DNA from: Ooceraea biroi
Taxonomy: Eukaryota > Arthropoda > Insecta > Hymenoptera > Formicidae
DNA: 64,000 nucleotides
Direction: 5' to 3'
NCBI RefSeq assembly: GCF_003672135.1
Contig: NC_039518.1
Span: forward strand, 6,388,136 to 6,452,135
Shown: piece after piece, positions 45,953 through 56,200 of the stretch
Numbering within the stretch: the first letter of the stretch is position 1
Layout of the letters: every line of letters starts with the position of its first letter
The notes under the pieces: generated by a model
What the model saw: only the letters and a program-made list of their open reading frames with translations
Told to the model about the DNA's origin: nothing
The model's database searches: none
Made by a program: the position numbers and the translations under genes

Positions 45953-47944
45953 TTTTCTCGGATTGATCATTTTTCTTTTTTCCCTCTTTTTTCCGCGATT
46001 GATCTTCGTTAACAATAACGTTCCCGTTGCATGGGGAGTACTCCGGGAAGACAAACCACCATCGCTTTTACGTTATAAATATCGCATGCAGCGCAGTGAT
46101 GTGTAAAATTAATCATTCATCCATTACATAAATATTGCATTAAAACGAAATTTAAAATAAATTCACACCCATCGGAGATTCTTCAGTTCGAGAGAACGAG
46201 ACGACAATTTTTCGTCGATTTTCGACGAAGAGTTACGTGCGATCGCTCGAAATACTCGCGGTGCTCTATCAGGGACTCCCTTTGCCTTTCTTGATGATGA
46301 TTTAAGCATGGAAGTCCGAACGAATCACCCCGCGTGAGCGCACGTGTCCTAATTACTACGGGCGATTTGCGCGCGCGTGGCCCCTTTTGTCGCGCGTCAC
46401 GCATGCAACCGGAAGTCGTTCACGCCGACGTGAAAACGGGCGCGATAAGTAGTTTAGTTGTACGCTCGTGTCGTCAGACACGGCGCTTCGCGTCGACCAA
46501 GTGCGCGAGCACGAACACGCGAGAAGAATACTCGAGACTCGCGTGAACGGGACACGGGGGTAAAAGGGATGCAAGGGAGAGACAGAGACAGAAAGAAAGA
46601 GAGCGCGCGCGAGATACAGAGCGGTATCGCATTAAGGGGTGGAAGGAGCGGGCTGACGGCGGCGGCGGCGGCGCGGTGGCGGCGCTCACCCCTCTCATTC
46701 TGCAAACAATGCTCCATATCGTCTCCATAATGAACGCGGGTATAGGTACATGCATGTGCGCGTCCCCTCGCAGTTCTAGTAATAATGAGCACGCAGATTA
46801 TGCGTGGTGATTGGTGCTCGATATATATACCTACCTACCCTCCGGAAAGGAAGGAGAAGAGCGCTCACCCTCGGCCACCCCGTCGATACGGGCGGAGAAA
46901 GCGGACGACGCGATGGTATTCCGGAAGGGTGCAAACGATGAGCTACGCCTGGCTGTACCATGTCACCCCGAACTTAGTCCGGCTCGCTCGTATCTGACGG
47001 ACGCGATAATAAGGGAGATAGCGATTTCGATAGGCGCGACGAGACACGCGTGTCCGCGTTAATAAGATGTTGGCAATCAGTGCAGCTGACAGGTTTTACG
47101 TAATCCCACCCAGACCGATAATTGTCGAATCGACGATGAAGACGAGGCTAGTGTCCATTAATAAGATATTTATTAATACGATGATGTTGCATCAGTGCAG
47201 TTGACAGTTTTTACGTAACTTCATCCGAGTCTCCCGGTAATTGTTGAATCGGCGACGAGGATGAGACGGCATCCACGGTGTTTTACGCGCGCGGGCCGGA
47301 AAATCGAATCGCCGCATGCAGATTGCGGACCGATATACGGGCAACACCAGCGTGAATGCGCCAATTAGAGTATCGAAGGATTCCACCGCTACCGCCGAAA
47401 CTCCGGAGATTCCTGAAGGACCTCGACGAAGGTATTTGTCCAACGTCGTGCCTGCGGTGCTCGTTCGAGTAACGATTCGATTCGAGACTACGGCACCGAA
47501 TTTGCATCCGTCGCGCCGTATTGTCCATCGCGCCTGTTTACACATTTGACCCGGATCGTCACGAGCCAGAGTTCTCGTATTCTCCCTATTTAGACACAAT
47601 CGAACTTGATTAAGGATGTTGAAATTAACTTCGGCCCGATACGTATCAAATGCGGCTCACCGAGCACGACGAGACCGGGAGACCCCACGATCGCGATTCT
47701 ATTGATCTTTCAACGTTGAATTTCTGGACGCGATAGTGTACGTACCCTATTACATGTTACGACGAAGCATTTTCTATTTAGCAATTAAGCTCAATATCGA
47801 AGTACGCGATCGAACCGAACTAGAGACGACATCAAATCGACAAGCAGTCGTCGTCGTTATTCATATGCCGGAATTTATCTATAATTAATTTATACATAAT
47901 CAATCCATAATTAATTTCTCGCAAGACCTTCGTCCTTTCATAAA
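45953..47944. other. Gene-free interval
   Basis: No recognisable gene. A GA-rich tract (46566-46616), a (GGC)n-like run (46657-46684) and the diverged tandem duplication at 47058-47275 lie inside. Confidence 0.5.
47058..47275 (+). repeat. Diverged ~100-119 bp tandem duplication
   Basis: Two adjacent segments share TTAATAAGAT, TCAGTGCAG(C/T)TGACAG, TTTTACGTAA, GATAATTGTCGAATCG / GGTAATTGTTGAATCG and a closing TCCA. The second has about 15 extra bases near its start. It is an old duplication with no frame. Confidence 0.6.
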
Positions 47945-48117
47945 TATTAGGAGTGTAGTTTAGTTTTGAGGGTTTTGCAACAGATGGCTGTAGTGTCAGT
48001 TTGTTTCCGATAACTGTTCTTTCTTACAGTGTTGACATTATCCATGACATTTAGTAGCATTATAGCAATAGATGCAATAACAGTCGTGTTTATATCATCG
48101 TAAAAATGCAACTTCCG

Positions 48118-51044
48118 AAACAGCATTTTCGACATGCGTTGCTTTTGTTTTTTAATCAAAAGAAAACTGCGGCTGACGGTTATAGAATTCTTGTGGAAAC
48201 TTATGGTGATTCTGCCCCATCAATTAAGACGTGTGAAGGACAAAGAACGCTCGGGACAACCAAGAAAGCTTGAAAATGCAGATTTGCAAGCATTATCGGA
48301 CGAAAATCCAACACGATCCACTTCAGAACTTGCCAGAGCATTAAATGTTGATCGTACAACAGTTGCCAAACATTTACATGAAATGGGAAAAATTCAGAAG
48401 GAAGGGAAATGGGTTCGACATCAATTATCGGAAAGTGCCATTTGAACATTTGCATTTCGTTGATCGCCAGGCAAAAAAAGAAGAGTCTTTTGTCTCGGAT
48501 TGTTACTGGGGATGAAAAGTGGATCTATTTTGATGATCCGAAACGCGGAAAATCATGGGTGGATCCAGGCGAACCATCAACATCCACTCCGAGACGCAAT
48601 ATTCACGGTTCAAAAGTAATGCTCTGTATTTGGTGGAATAGTGTACTAAATCCGCATGAGACTGTCACGGCTGATCGTTATCGACACCAATTGTACAAGT
48701 TGAAGGAAGCATTGGACCAAAAACGACCACCACTTGCGAGTAAACGACGGAAAGTGATTCTTCTTCGGGACAACGCTCGACCTCACGTTGCGTTATCAGT
48801 GAAAGAAACACTATTAGAGCTCGAATGGGAAGTCTTACCGCACCCCGCGTATTGCTCCATGCGATTATTATTTGTTTCGGTCGATGCAACACGCTTCAGA
48901 GGATACACACTTTCATACTTTCGAAGAAGTGCGAAAATTCGTCAACGAATGGATCAACTGAGAAGAAGAGTCATTTTATCGTGGTGGAATCCAGAACTTG
49001 CCAGAGCATTAAATGTTGATCGTACAACAGTTGCCAAACATTTACATGAAATGGGGAAAATTCAGAAGGAAGGGAAATGGGTTCGACATCAATTATCGGA
49101 AGGTGCCATTTGAACATTTGCATTTCGTTGATCGCCAGGCAAAAAAAGAAGAGTCTTTTGTCTCGGATTGTTACTGGGGATGAAAAGTGGATCTATTTTG
49201 ATAATCCGAAACGCAGAAAATCATGGGTGGATCCAGGCGAACCATCAACATCCACTCCGAGACGCAATATTCACGGTTGAAAAGTAATGCTCTGTATTTG
49301 GTGGGATAGTGTACTAAATCCGCATGAGACTGTCACGGCTGATCGTTATCGACACCAATTGTACAAGTTGAAGCAAGCATTGGACCAAAAACGACCACCA
49401 CTTGCGAGTAAACGACGGAAAGTGATTCTTCTTCGGGACAACGCTCGACCTCACGTTGCGTTATCAGTGAAAGAAACACTATTAGAGCTCGAATGGGAAG
49501 TCTTACCGCACCCCGCGTATTGCTCCATGCGATTATTATTTGTTTCGGTCGATGCAACACGCTTCAGAGGATACACACTTTCATACTTTCGAAGAAGTGC
49601 GAAAATTCGTCAACGAATGGATCAACTGAGAAGAAGAGTCATTTTATCGTGGTGGAATCCAGAACATGCCAGAGCATTAAATGTTGATCGTACAACAGTT
49701 GCCAAACATTTACATGAAATGGGGAAAATTCAGAAGGAAGGGAAATGGGTTCGACATCAATTATCGGAAGGTGCCATTTGAACATTTGCATTTCGTTGAT
49801 CGCCAGGCAAAAAAAGAAGAGTCTTTTGTCTCGGATTGTTACTGGGGATGAAAAGTGGATCTATTTTGATAATCCGAAACGCAGAAAATCATGGGTGGAT
49901 CCAGGCGAACCATCAACATCCACTCCGAGACGCAATATTCACGGTTCAAAAGTAATGCTCTGTATTTGGTGGAATAGTGTACTAAATCCGCATGAGACTG
50001 TCACGGCTGATCGTTATCGACACCAATTGTACAAGTTGAAGGAAGCATTGGACCAAAACGACCACCAATTGCGAGTAAACGACGGAAAGTGATTCTTCTT
50101 CGGGACAACGCTCGACCTCACGTTGCGTTATCAGTGAAAGAAACACTATTAGAGCTCGAATGGGAAGTCTTACCGCACCCCGCGTATTGCTCCATGCGAT
50201 TATTATTTGTTTCGGTCGATGCAACACGCTTCAGAGGATACACACTTTCATACTTTCGAAGAAGTGCGAAAATTCGTCGACGAATGGATCAACTGAAAAG
50301 AAGAGTCATTTTATCGTGGTGGAATCCAGAACTTGCCAGAGCATTAAATGTTGATCGTACAACAGTTGCCAAACATTTACATGAAATGGGGAAAATTCAG
50401 AAGGAAGGGAAATGGGTTCGACATCAATTATCGGAAGGTGCCATTTGAACATTTGCATTTCGTTGATCGCCAGGCAAAAAAAGAAGAGTCTTTTGTCTCG
50501 GATTGTTACTGGGGATGAAAAGTGGATCTATTTTGATAATCCGAAACGCAGAAACTCATGGGTGGATCCAGGCGAACCATCAACATCCACTCCGAGACGC
50601 AATATTCACGGTTCAAAAGTAATGCTCTGTATTTGGTGGAATAGTGTACTAAATCCGCATGAGACTGTCACGGCTGATCGTTATCGACACCAATTGTACA
50701 AGTTGAAGGAAGCATTGGACCAAAAACGACCACCAATTGCGAGTAAACGACGGAAAGTGATTCTTCTTCGGGACAACGCTCGACCTCACGTTGCGTCGTC
50801 AGTGAAACAAACACTATTAGAGCTCGAATGGGAAGTCTTATCGCACCCCGCGTATTGCTCCATGCGATTATTATTTGTTCCGGTCGATGCAACACGCTTC
50901 AGAGGATACACACTTTCATACTTTCGAAAAAGTGCGAAAATTCGTCGACGAATGGATCAACTTAAAAGAAGAGTCATTTTATCGTCATCTCTTGCCAGAA
51001 AGATGGGAAAAAGTTATAGAAAACGAAGGAAAATATTTTGATTA
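48118..51044 (+). pseudogene. Iterated mauritiana-type transposase pseudogene (array III)
   Basis: Same defects as arrays I and II: missing segment after KTCE, WVRHQL, frameshift after SEGAI, and missing DLAP with TATTGCTCC. Because unit length is a near multiple of three with few indels, some units read through the junction. The longest such frame is 48409-49113 (234 codons), running from SIIGKCHLNICIS through RDNARPHVAL into the next unit's LARALNVDRTTVAKHLH. That order of domains (catalytic, then HTH) is an artefact of iteration. Unit 2 has a TGA in ATTCACGGTTGAAAAG. The terminal stop GATTAA is preserved here, unlike in array I. Confidence 0.82.
48329..50990 (+). repeat. Four tandem ~667-bp transposase units (array III)
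   Basis: Unit boundaries (CTTGCCAGA; CATGCCAGA in one) lie at 48329, 48997, 49665 and 50332, with the end at 50991. Periods are 668, 668, 667 and 659 bp. The near-constant length and shared variants (GTGGAATAGTGTACTAAATC, TTTGTTTCGGTCGATG) indicate recent homogenisation. Confidence 0.92.
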
Positions 51045-51123
51045 AGGTATTCATTCAGTATCATATTTAAATACATGCGTTTTTGAGCAAAAAAACCCTC
51101 AAAACTAAATCACACCCCTAATA

Positions 51124-52551
51124 ATTCAGAGATGGATCTCTCGTATCAATTCAATTTTTATTATCCAAGAATCGACGAAGCGAGCATCCTTGACCATCCG
51201 CACGTACGAAAAACTCATTAACGTACGGATCGCACCATCGCTCTTTTACAAGGTCTCGCGCAATCTCGCCGCTCGGTGGGCAGCGCGATCTTTTGAAACG
51301 CGAAATTCGCGCAGCATCATCCCGCGCGCGGTGGTCCATTTGCCCGGCGAGATTTCTTCCACGGTGGCCGCACCGCGCCGCCCAAACGACCGAGGCGACG
51401 GTGTGGTGCGCGCCGCGACACCGGTGTTTTTTTCGCATTATAAATTCTCTGCTCCGGACAGGGCGGCCCGGTGCATCCCCCGTTTGCTCTTTCTCTTTTT
51501 TTCCGCGTTTTTGCCGACGACACGCGGACGGCCGCGTGCTCGACACATACGCGGCACGCTCACGCTCGATCGCGTACCTACGCGGAGACGCATGGCGAGT
51601 CGCGTGATTCGCACGCGAGCACGAATTCACGTTGGCCGCATTGAATTCGCGGATATTCGCGAAAGAGGAAGAGCAGGAGCAGAAAGAGGAGGAGGAGGAT
51701 GAACGAAAAGAGGCGCGGGCGTGGGCGATGGCAGGCATCGGCCGAGCGGATTCCGATTGAAGTCAATACTTTTTCAGTGCTGAAAACCCGGCGTTCACAC
51801 ACGAGCGCTCTCACACGCACACTTGCAGGCACGCACGCATGCATGCGGGCGAGCACGCACGCACGCACGTATCTTCGTTAATAATATACGCGGAAATCTG
51901 ATTATTTTTCTGCTTCCCCGTTTTAATTCTGAACGATTTTTTCGTTTCTCCTCGCCCCGCGCCGCCGTCCCGGCCGAGCGCACTCACCCCGCTCTTTCGT
52001 TGCACGCTCGGTCGTGTGCGGTTCGATGTTTTTGCGCGGGGTAAGGTCCGATTGGTCGGCGTCCGCTCGCCGATGGGGTGGGAAATGAAAGGTCGGCCGT
52101 TCTCGGGGTGTACGTGCGTACATACGTAACGCACGTGCTTGTGATGGAACGCATGCTTCTCCCCGGAGGAAAAGAGACGGATCGAGAAAGTCCACAGAGG
52201 GAAAGAGATCAAGTTCGGAGGAGTGAGACGAGAAACAAACGGAGAGGAAGGAAAGACGTGCGAACGATTCTCGTAGGGGTAACAGCGGGGGTGCAACACG
52301 ATGGCGTGACACATCGACGGTGCGTTCGCTCCTCAAGGTATCGCCGGCTTCCGGTGGTTGCGCAATTGTCCCCATCCTCCTGCGCCACGCTCGCGGCCGG
52401 ACTTTCACTTTGCCTCCTTGATACGTTTCGACCTCGTGCGACCGAGTTTCCCTACGGAGTTTTCCATTCTCGGACAAGAACATATTCGTGAAGATTTTGT
52501 TGACGACCTGATTGATAAGCAATGAGTCACTTTGTGATTCGCTTTGCCTAA
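51124..52551. other. Gene-free interval
   Basis: CpG-rich, with a GA/GAG-rich tract at 51660-51700 and an ACGC-rich stretch near 51830-51868. Open frames such as 51151-51738 (minus), with serine and cysteine runs, have no recognisable domain. Confidence 0.5.
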
Positions 52552-52737
52552 TATTGGGTCGTCCGGAAAGTTCGTGCCGATTTCTAATAGATGGCGTTGG
52601 AACATGTCTGAATATATCAATGTTATTGAAAACATACGATTTATATACACATGCTTAAAGGTGACATTTCAACGCATCTTTAGGAAAAAAGTTGTTTCAG
52701 ATAAATTGATTCGTGTCAGTTTTGTACTCTTTTGAAG

Positions 52738-53343
52738 ATGGAAGAAAACAAAGAACATTTTAGACACTCGATGCTTTTCTATTACCGGAAAGGCAAAAAT
52801 GCCTCACAAGCAACAAATTCGATATGTTCTGTTTACGGAGAAGGCGCTTTAGCTGAAAGAACCGTACGTAAGTGGTTCGCTAAGTTTAGAGCTGGTGATT
52901 TTAACCTTAAAGACCAAGAACGCTCGGGCAGACCCTCTACTACTGATGATGACCAAATCAAGACACTGATCGAGAATAACCCGCGCTGCACGACACGTGA
53001 ATTAGCAGAGATACTGAAAATATCGAAAACCACTGTCCACGATCATGTAGTGAAGCTTGGTTACGTAAGTCGCTATGATGTATGGGGTTCCGCATAATTT
53101 GGCCGAAAAAAATTTAACGGATCGCATTTCCATCTGAGACTCGCTGTACAAGCGCAACGAAAACGTACCACTTTTGAAGCAATTAGTGACGGGTGACGAA
53201 AAATGGATCATTTACAACAATGTAGAACGAAAAAGATCCTGGGGTAAGCGAAATGAATCAGCATTAACCACTTCGAAAGCCGGCCTTCATCCAAAAAAAG
53301 TCATGCTCTGTGTCTGGTGGGATTGGAAAGGAATCCTATATTA
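52738..53343 (+). pseudogene. Mariner family 3 transposase pseudogene, 5' part before the nested insertion
   Basis: Start at ATG 52738 (MEENKEHFRHSM...). It has the same extra G after DVW and the same TGA in the SICD segment as the other family 3 copies. It continues through TGDEKWIIYNNVERKRSW and HPKKVMLCVWWDWKGILYY, where the nested element begins. Both the older shared lesions and the insertion inactivate it. Confidence 0.86.
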
Positions 53344-53533
53344 TTGGGTCATTAAGTATGAAACTTTACAAATGTAAAAGCGACATCTTTAACATTTGTT
53401 ATCTCAAATTTGGCGCCAGACGTCAGTATCAGGTTAGGTTAGTGTGATAGATGTATGTTCGCTCTTCAAATGTCATATTTGTTTGTTCAAATATCTTCAT
53501 TAGTTTTATTGGTCGATTCTTTTTTATAGAACT

Positions 53534-54553
53534 ATGGAAAAGTCCAAAATTCGTGTGATTTATGAATATGAGTTCCGCCGTGGAACCACAGTGTCGGAGA
53601 CAGCTCGTAATATCAACGCTGTATTTGGTGAAGGTTCAACTACTAAAGCAACGGTGGGCAATTGGTTCAAAAACTTTAGAGATGGAGATTTCAGCCTCGC
53701 TAATGAGCCACGTGGAAGACCAAAGACGAAGGTGGATAATGATCACTTGAGAGCCGTAGTAGAGTCCGATCCATCTCAAAGTACACGTGAATTGGCATCG
53801 ATATTCAATGTTTCCATACCCACCATATTGGTTCATTTAGCTGCAATTGGTAAGATAAAGAAGTTGGACAAATGGGTCCCGCACGAATTGACCGATGCGC
53901 AGCAGGCGCAACGTCTAGAGGCTTCCCTTTCTTTGCTTTCCCGTCACAAAAATGAATCTTTTTTTAATCGAATTGTGACCTGCGATGAAAAGTGGATACT
54001 CTACGACAATCGTAAACACTCACATCAGTGGTTGAATGCTAATGAACCACCGAGACATCACGCGAAACCCAACATTACACAGAAGAAGCTTATGGTGACT
54101 GTTTGGTGGTCCAGGTCAGGTGTTATCTACTACAACTTTATGAAACCTGGTACATCGATAACGGCTGAAGTATATTGCAAGCAACTGGACGAAATGATGC
54201 AACAACTTGCTATTAAACAACCGAAATTGGTCAATCGGTCAATGCCAATCCTGTTGCATGATAATGCTCGACCGCACACTGCACGACTGACCGTGGCAAA
54301 GCTACGGGAGTTGGAATTGGAAACTCTCCGTCATCCACCATATTCACCAGATCTATCACCTACCGACTATCACTTCTTCCGGAATTTGGACAACTTCTTG
54401 GTGGGAAAATTCTTCAATTCTCAACAGGCAGTCGAATCAGCCTTCCGCGACTTCATCGATTCCCGTACTCCTGGCTTCTATAGTAGAGGCATAGGCCAAC
54501 TACCACTAAAATGGCAGAAGTGTGTAGATAACATGGGCGCATACTTCGATTGA
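53534..54553 (+). CDS. Intact cecropia-type mariner transposase (339 aa)
   Basis: The only full-length uninterrupted transposase in the window. ATG 53534 opens MEKSKIRVIYEYEF and the stop is at 54551-54553 after GAYFD. The first HTH spans roughly residues 8-48, the GRPKTKVDND hinge is at 61-70, and the second HTH (STRELASIFNVSIPTILVH) at 83-101. WVPHEL is at 114-119. The catalytic triad is D151 (TCDEKW), D243 (HDNARPH) and D278 (SPTDYHFF), so the spacing is D34D. A length of 339 is normal for the group that includes Hsmar1. The 5' leader is 190 bp and AATAAA follows the stop. Mariner transposase acts in the nucleus as a dimer to excise the element and insert it at TA. Its own composite and composite I are natural substrates. 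Activity is inferred from the intact frame only. Confidence 0.9.
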   Translation: MEKSKIRVIYEYEFRRGTTVSETARNINAVFGEGSTTKATVGNWFKNFRDGDFSLANEPRGRPKTKVDNDHLRAVVESDPSQSTRELASIFNVSIPTILVHLAAIGKIKKLDKWVPHELTDAQQAQRLEASLSLLSRHKNESFFNRIVTCDEKWILYDNRKHSHQWLNANEPPRHHAKPNITQKKLMVTVWWSRSGVIYYNFMKPGTSITAEVYCKQLDEMMQQLAIKQPKLVNRSMPILLHDNARPHTARLTVAKLRELELETLRHPPYSPDLSPTDYHFFRNLDNFLVGKFFNSQQAVESAFRDFIDSRTPGFYSRGIGQLPLKWQKCVDNMGAYFD

Positions 54554-54620
54554 AAATAAATCATGTCCATGTGCCAAAAAATGCAAAAGTTTATGTTCTA
54601 TTTGTAAAGTTTCATACTTA

Positions 54621-55622
54621 ATGACCCAATATGAATATGAGTTCCGCCGTGGAACCACAGGGTCGGAGACAGCTCGTAATATCAACGCTGTATTTGGTGA
54701 AGGTTCAACTACTAAAGCAACGGTGGGCGATTGGTTCAAAAACTTCAGAGATGAAGATTTCAGCCTCGCTAATGAGCCACGTGGAAGACCAAAGACGAAG
54801 GTGGATAATGATCACTTGAGAGCCGTAGTAGAGTCCGAACCATCTCAAAGTACACGTGAATTGGCATTGATATTCAATGTTTCCATACCCACCATATTGG
54901 TTCATTTAGCTGCAATTGGTAAGATAAAGAAGTTGGACAAATGGGTCCCGCACGAATTGACCGATGCGCAGCAGGCGCAACGTCTAGAGGCTTCCCTTTC
55001 TTTGCTTTCCCGTCACAAAAATGAATCTTTTTTTAATCGAATTGTGACCTGCGATGAAAAGTGGATACTCTACGACAATCGTAAACACTCACATCAGTGG
55101 TTGAATGCTAATGAACCACCGAGACATCACGCGAAACCCAACATTACACAGAAGAAGCTTATGGTGACTGTTTGGTGGTCCAGGTCAGGTGTTATCTACT
55201 ACAACTTTATGAAACCTGGTACATCGATAACGGCTGAAGTATATTGCAAGCAACTGGACGAAATGATGCAACAACTTGCTATTAAACAACCGAAATTGGT
55301 CAATCGGTCAATGCCAATCCTGTTGCATGATAATGCTCGACCGCACACTGCACGACTGACCGTGGCAAAGCTACGGGAGTTGGAATTGGAAACTCTCCGT
55401 TATCCACCATATTCACCAGATCTATCACCTACCGACTATCACTTCTTCCGGAATTTGGACAACTTCTTGGTGGGAAAATTCTTCAATTCTCAACAGGCAG
55501 TCGAATCAGCCTTCCGCGACCTCATCGATTCCCGTACTCCTGGCTTCTATAGTAGAGGCATAGGCCAACTACCACTAAAATGGCAGAAGTATGTAGATAA
55601 CATGGGCGCATACTTCGATTGA
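54621..55622 (+). CDS. Chimeric cecropia-type mariner transposase (333 aa) started by a TIR
   Basis: An open frame of 333 residues beginning ATG ACC CAA in the outward-reading 3' TIR of the upstream unit (54621) and entering the transposase at YEYEFRRGTT. The native first nine residues are replaced by MTQ. The second HTH, WVPHELT and the triad at D145, D237 and D272 are complete. Differences from its neighbour include RELALIFN (S to L) and RYPPYSPDL (H to Y next to the catalytic motif). The same fusion exists at 18542-19543. The frame is open, but any promoter would have to be read-through from the upstream unit. The truncated unit keeps only one TIR. Confidence 0.75.
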   Translation: MTQYEYEFRRGTTGSETARNINAVFGEGSTTKATVGDWFKNFRDEDFSLANEPRGRPKTKVDNDHLRAVVESEPSQSTRELALIFNVSIPTILVHLAAIGKIKKLDKWVPHELTDAQQAQRLEASLSLLSRHKNESFFNRIVTCDEKWILYDNRKHSHQWLNANEPPRHHAKPNITQKKLMVTVWWSRSGVIYYNFMKPGTSITAEVYCKQLDEMMQQLAIKQPKLVNRSMPILLHDNARPHTARLTVAKLRELELETLRYPPYSPDLSPTDYHFFRNLDNFLVGKFFNSQQAVESAFRDLIDSRTPGFYSRGIGQLPLKWQKYVDNMGAYFD

Positions 55623-55698
55623 AAATAAATCATGTCCATGTGCCAAAAAATGCAACAGTTTATGTTCTATTTGTAAAGTTTCATACTTAATGACCCAA

Positions 55699-56124
55699 TA
55701 TGAGCTCCTACCACACAACCAAACGATAAATGCAGATAAGTACTGCTCGCAACTGGACGAATTAAAGACAGCGATTCGGGAAAAACGTCCAGAATTAGCT
55801 AATAGGAAGGGCGTCGTGTTCCATCAGGACAATGCCAGACCTCATGTTTCTTTGACTACCCGACAAAAATTGTTGGAGTTTGGCTGGGATGTGCCACCTC
55901 ACCCACCGTATTCACCAGACATTGCACCCTCAGACTTTCACTTATTTAGGTCTTTGCAAAATTCTCTTAGCGGCAAGAACTTCGACTCTTTGATCGACAT
56001 AAAAAACCACCTTGAGGAGTTTTTCGCCGAGAAACCTAAGAAGTTCTGGGAGAATGGAATCTTCCAGTTGCGTGAAAGATGGACGAAGGTTGTGAAACAA
56101 AACGGTGCATACATATGTCAATAA
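55699..56124 (+). pseudogene. Mariner family 3 transposase pseudogene, 3' part after the nested insertion
   Basis: It resumes at YELLPHNQTINADKYCSQ and is open through HQDNARPHVSLT (second D), HPPYSPDIAPSDFHLF (third D) and AYICQ, ending in TAA that overlaps AATAAA. The outward TIR of the nested element places an ATG (55690) in frame with it, giving a 144-codon frame. This lacks the DNA-binding domain and the first aspartate, so it cannot be a transposase. Confidence 0.85.
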
Positions 56125-56200
56125 ATATTTATCGACATAAAAAACTGTTGCCTTTGAATTTTCCTTCAAAATCGGCACGAACTTTCCGGACGACCCAATA

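Larger units (their letters stand above)
47947..51121 (+). mobile_element. Mariner family 1, array III, four internal units
   Basis: A third independent insertion of family 1, 3,175 bp. It has TTAGGAGTGTAGTTTAG at the left end and AACTAAATCACACCCCTAA at the right, with TA at 47945-47946 and 51122-51123. Its units are more uniform than in array I, and its internal junction differs slightly: GGTGGAATC is followed by CAGAACTTGCCAGAG instead of CATCTCTTGCCAGAG. Confidence 0.93.
53344..55698 (+). mobile_element. Mariner family 2 (cecropia-like) composite II, nested, two units
   Basis: The outer ends are the same as composite I (TTGGGTCATTAAGTATGAAA and complement), with TA at 53342-53343 and 55699-55700. 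It has one complete unit (53344-54629) and one 5'-truncated unit (54630-55698), joined at the same internal TA (TATGAATATGAG) as in composite I. Its host is a family 3 mariner, which makes it the younger insertion. Confidence 0.94.
52554..56198 (+). mobile_element. Mariner family 3 element interrupted by family 2 composite II
   Basis: The left end TTGGGTCGTCCGGAAAGTTC is at 52554 and the right end ends 56198, with TA at 52552-52553 and 56199-56200. The element is split at ATATTA/TATGAGCTCC by the insertion at 53344-55698. TA is duplicated at the two edges (53342-53343, 55699-55700). Without the insert the two halves match the complete copy at 40574-41859. Confidence 0.93.

Noticed and set aside
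48409..49113. 234-codon frame that would encode a transposase with HTH after the catalytic domain
   Set aside because: It is created by reading across the tandem-unit junction in array III. The segment lacks a normal N terminus and the third catalytic motif, so it is not a new protein architecture.
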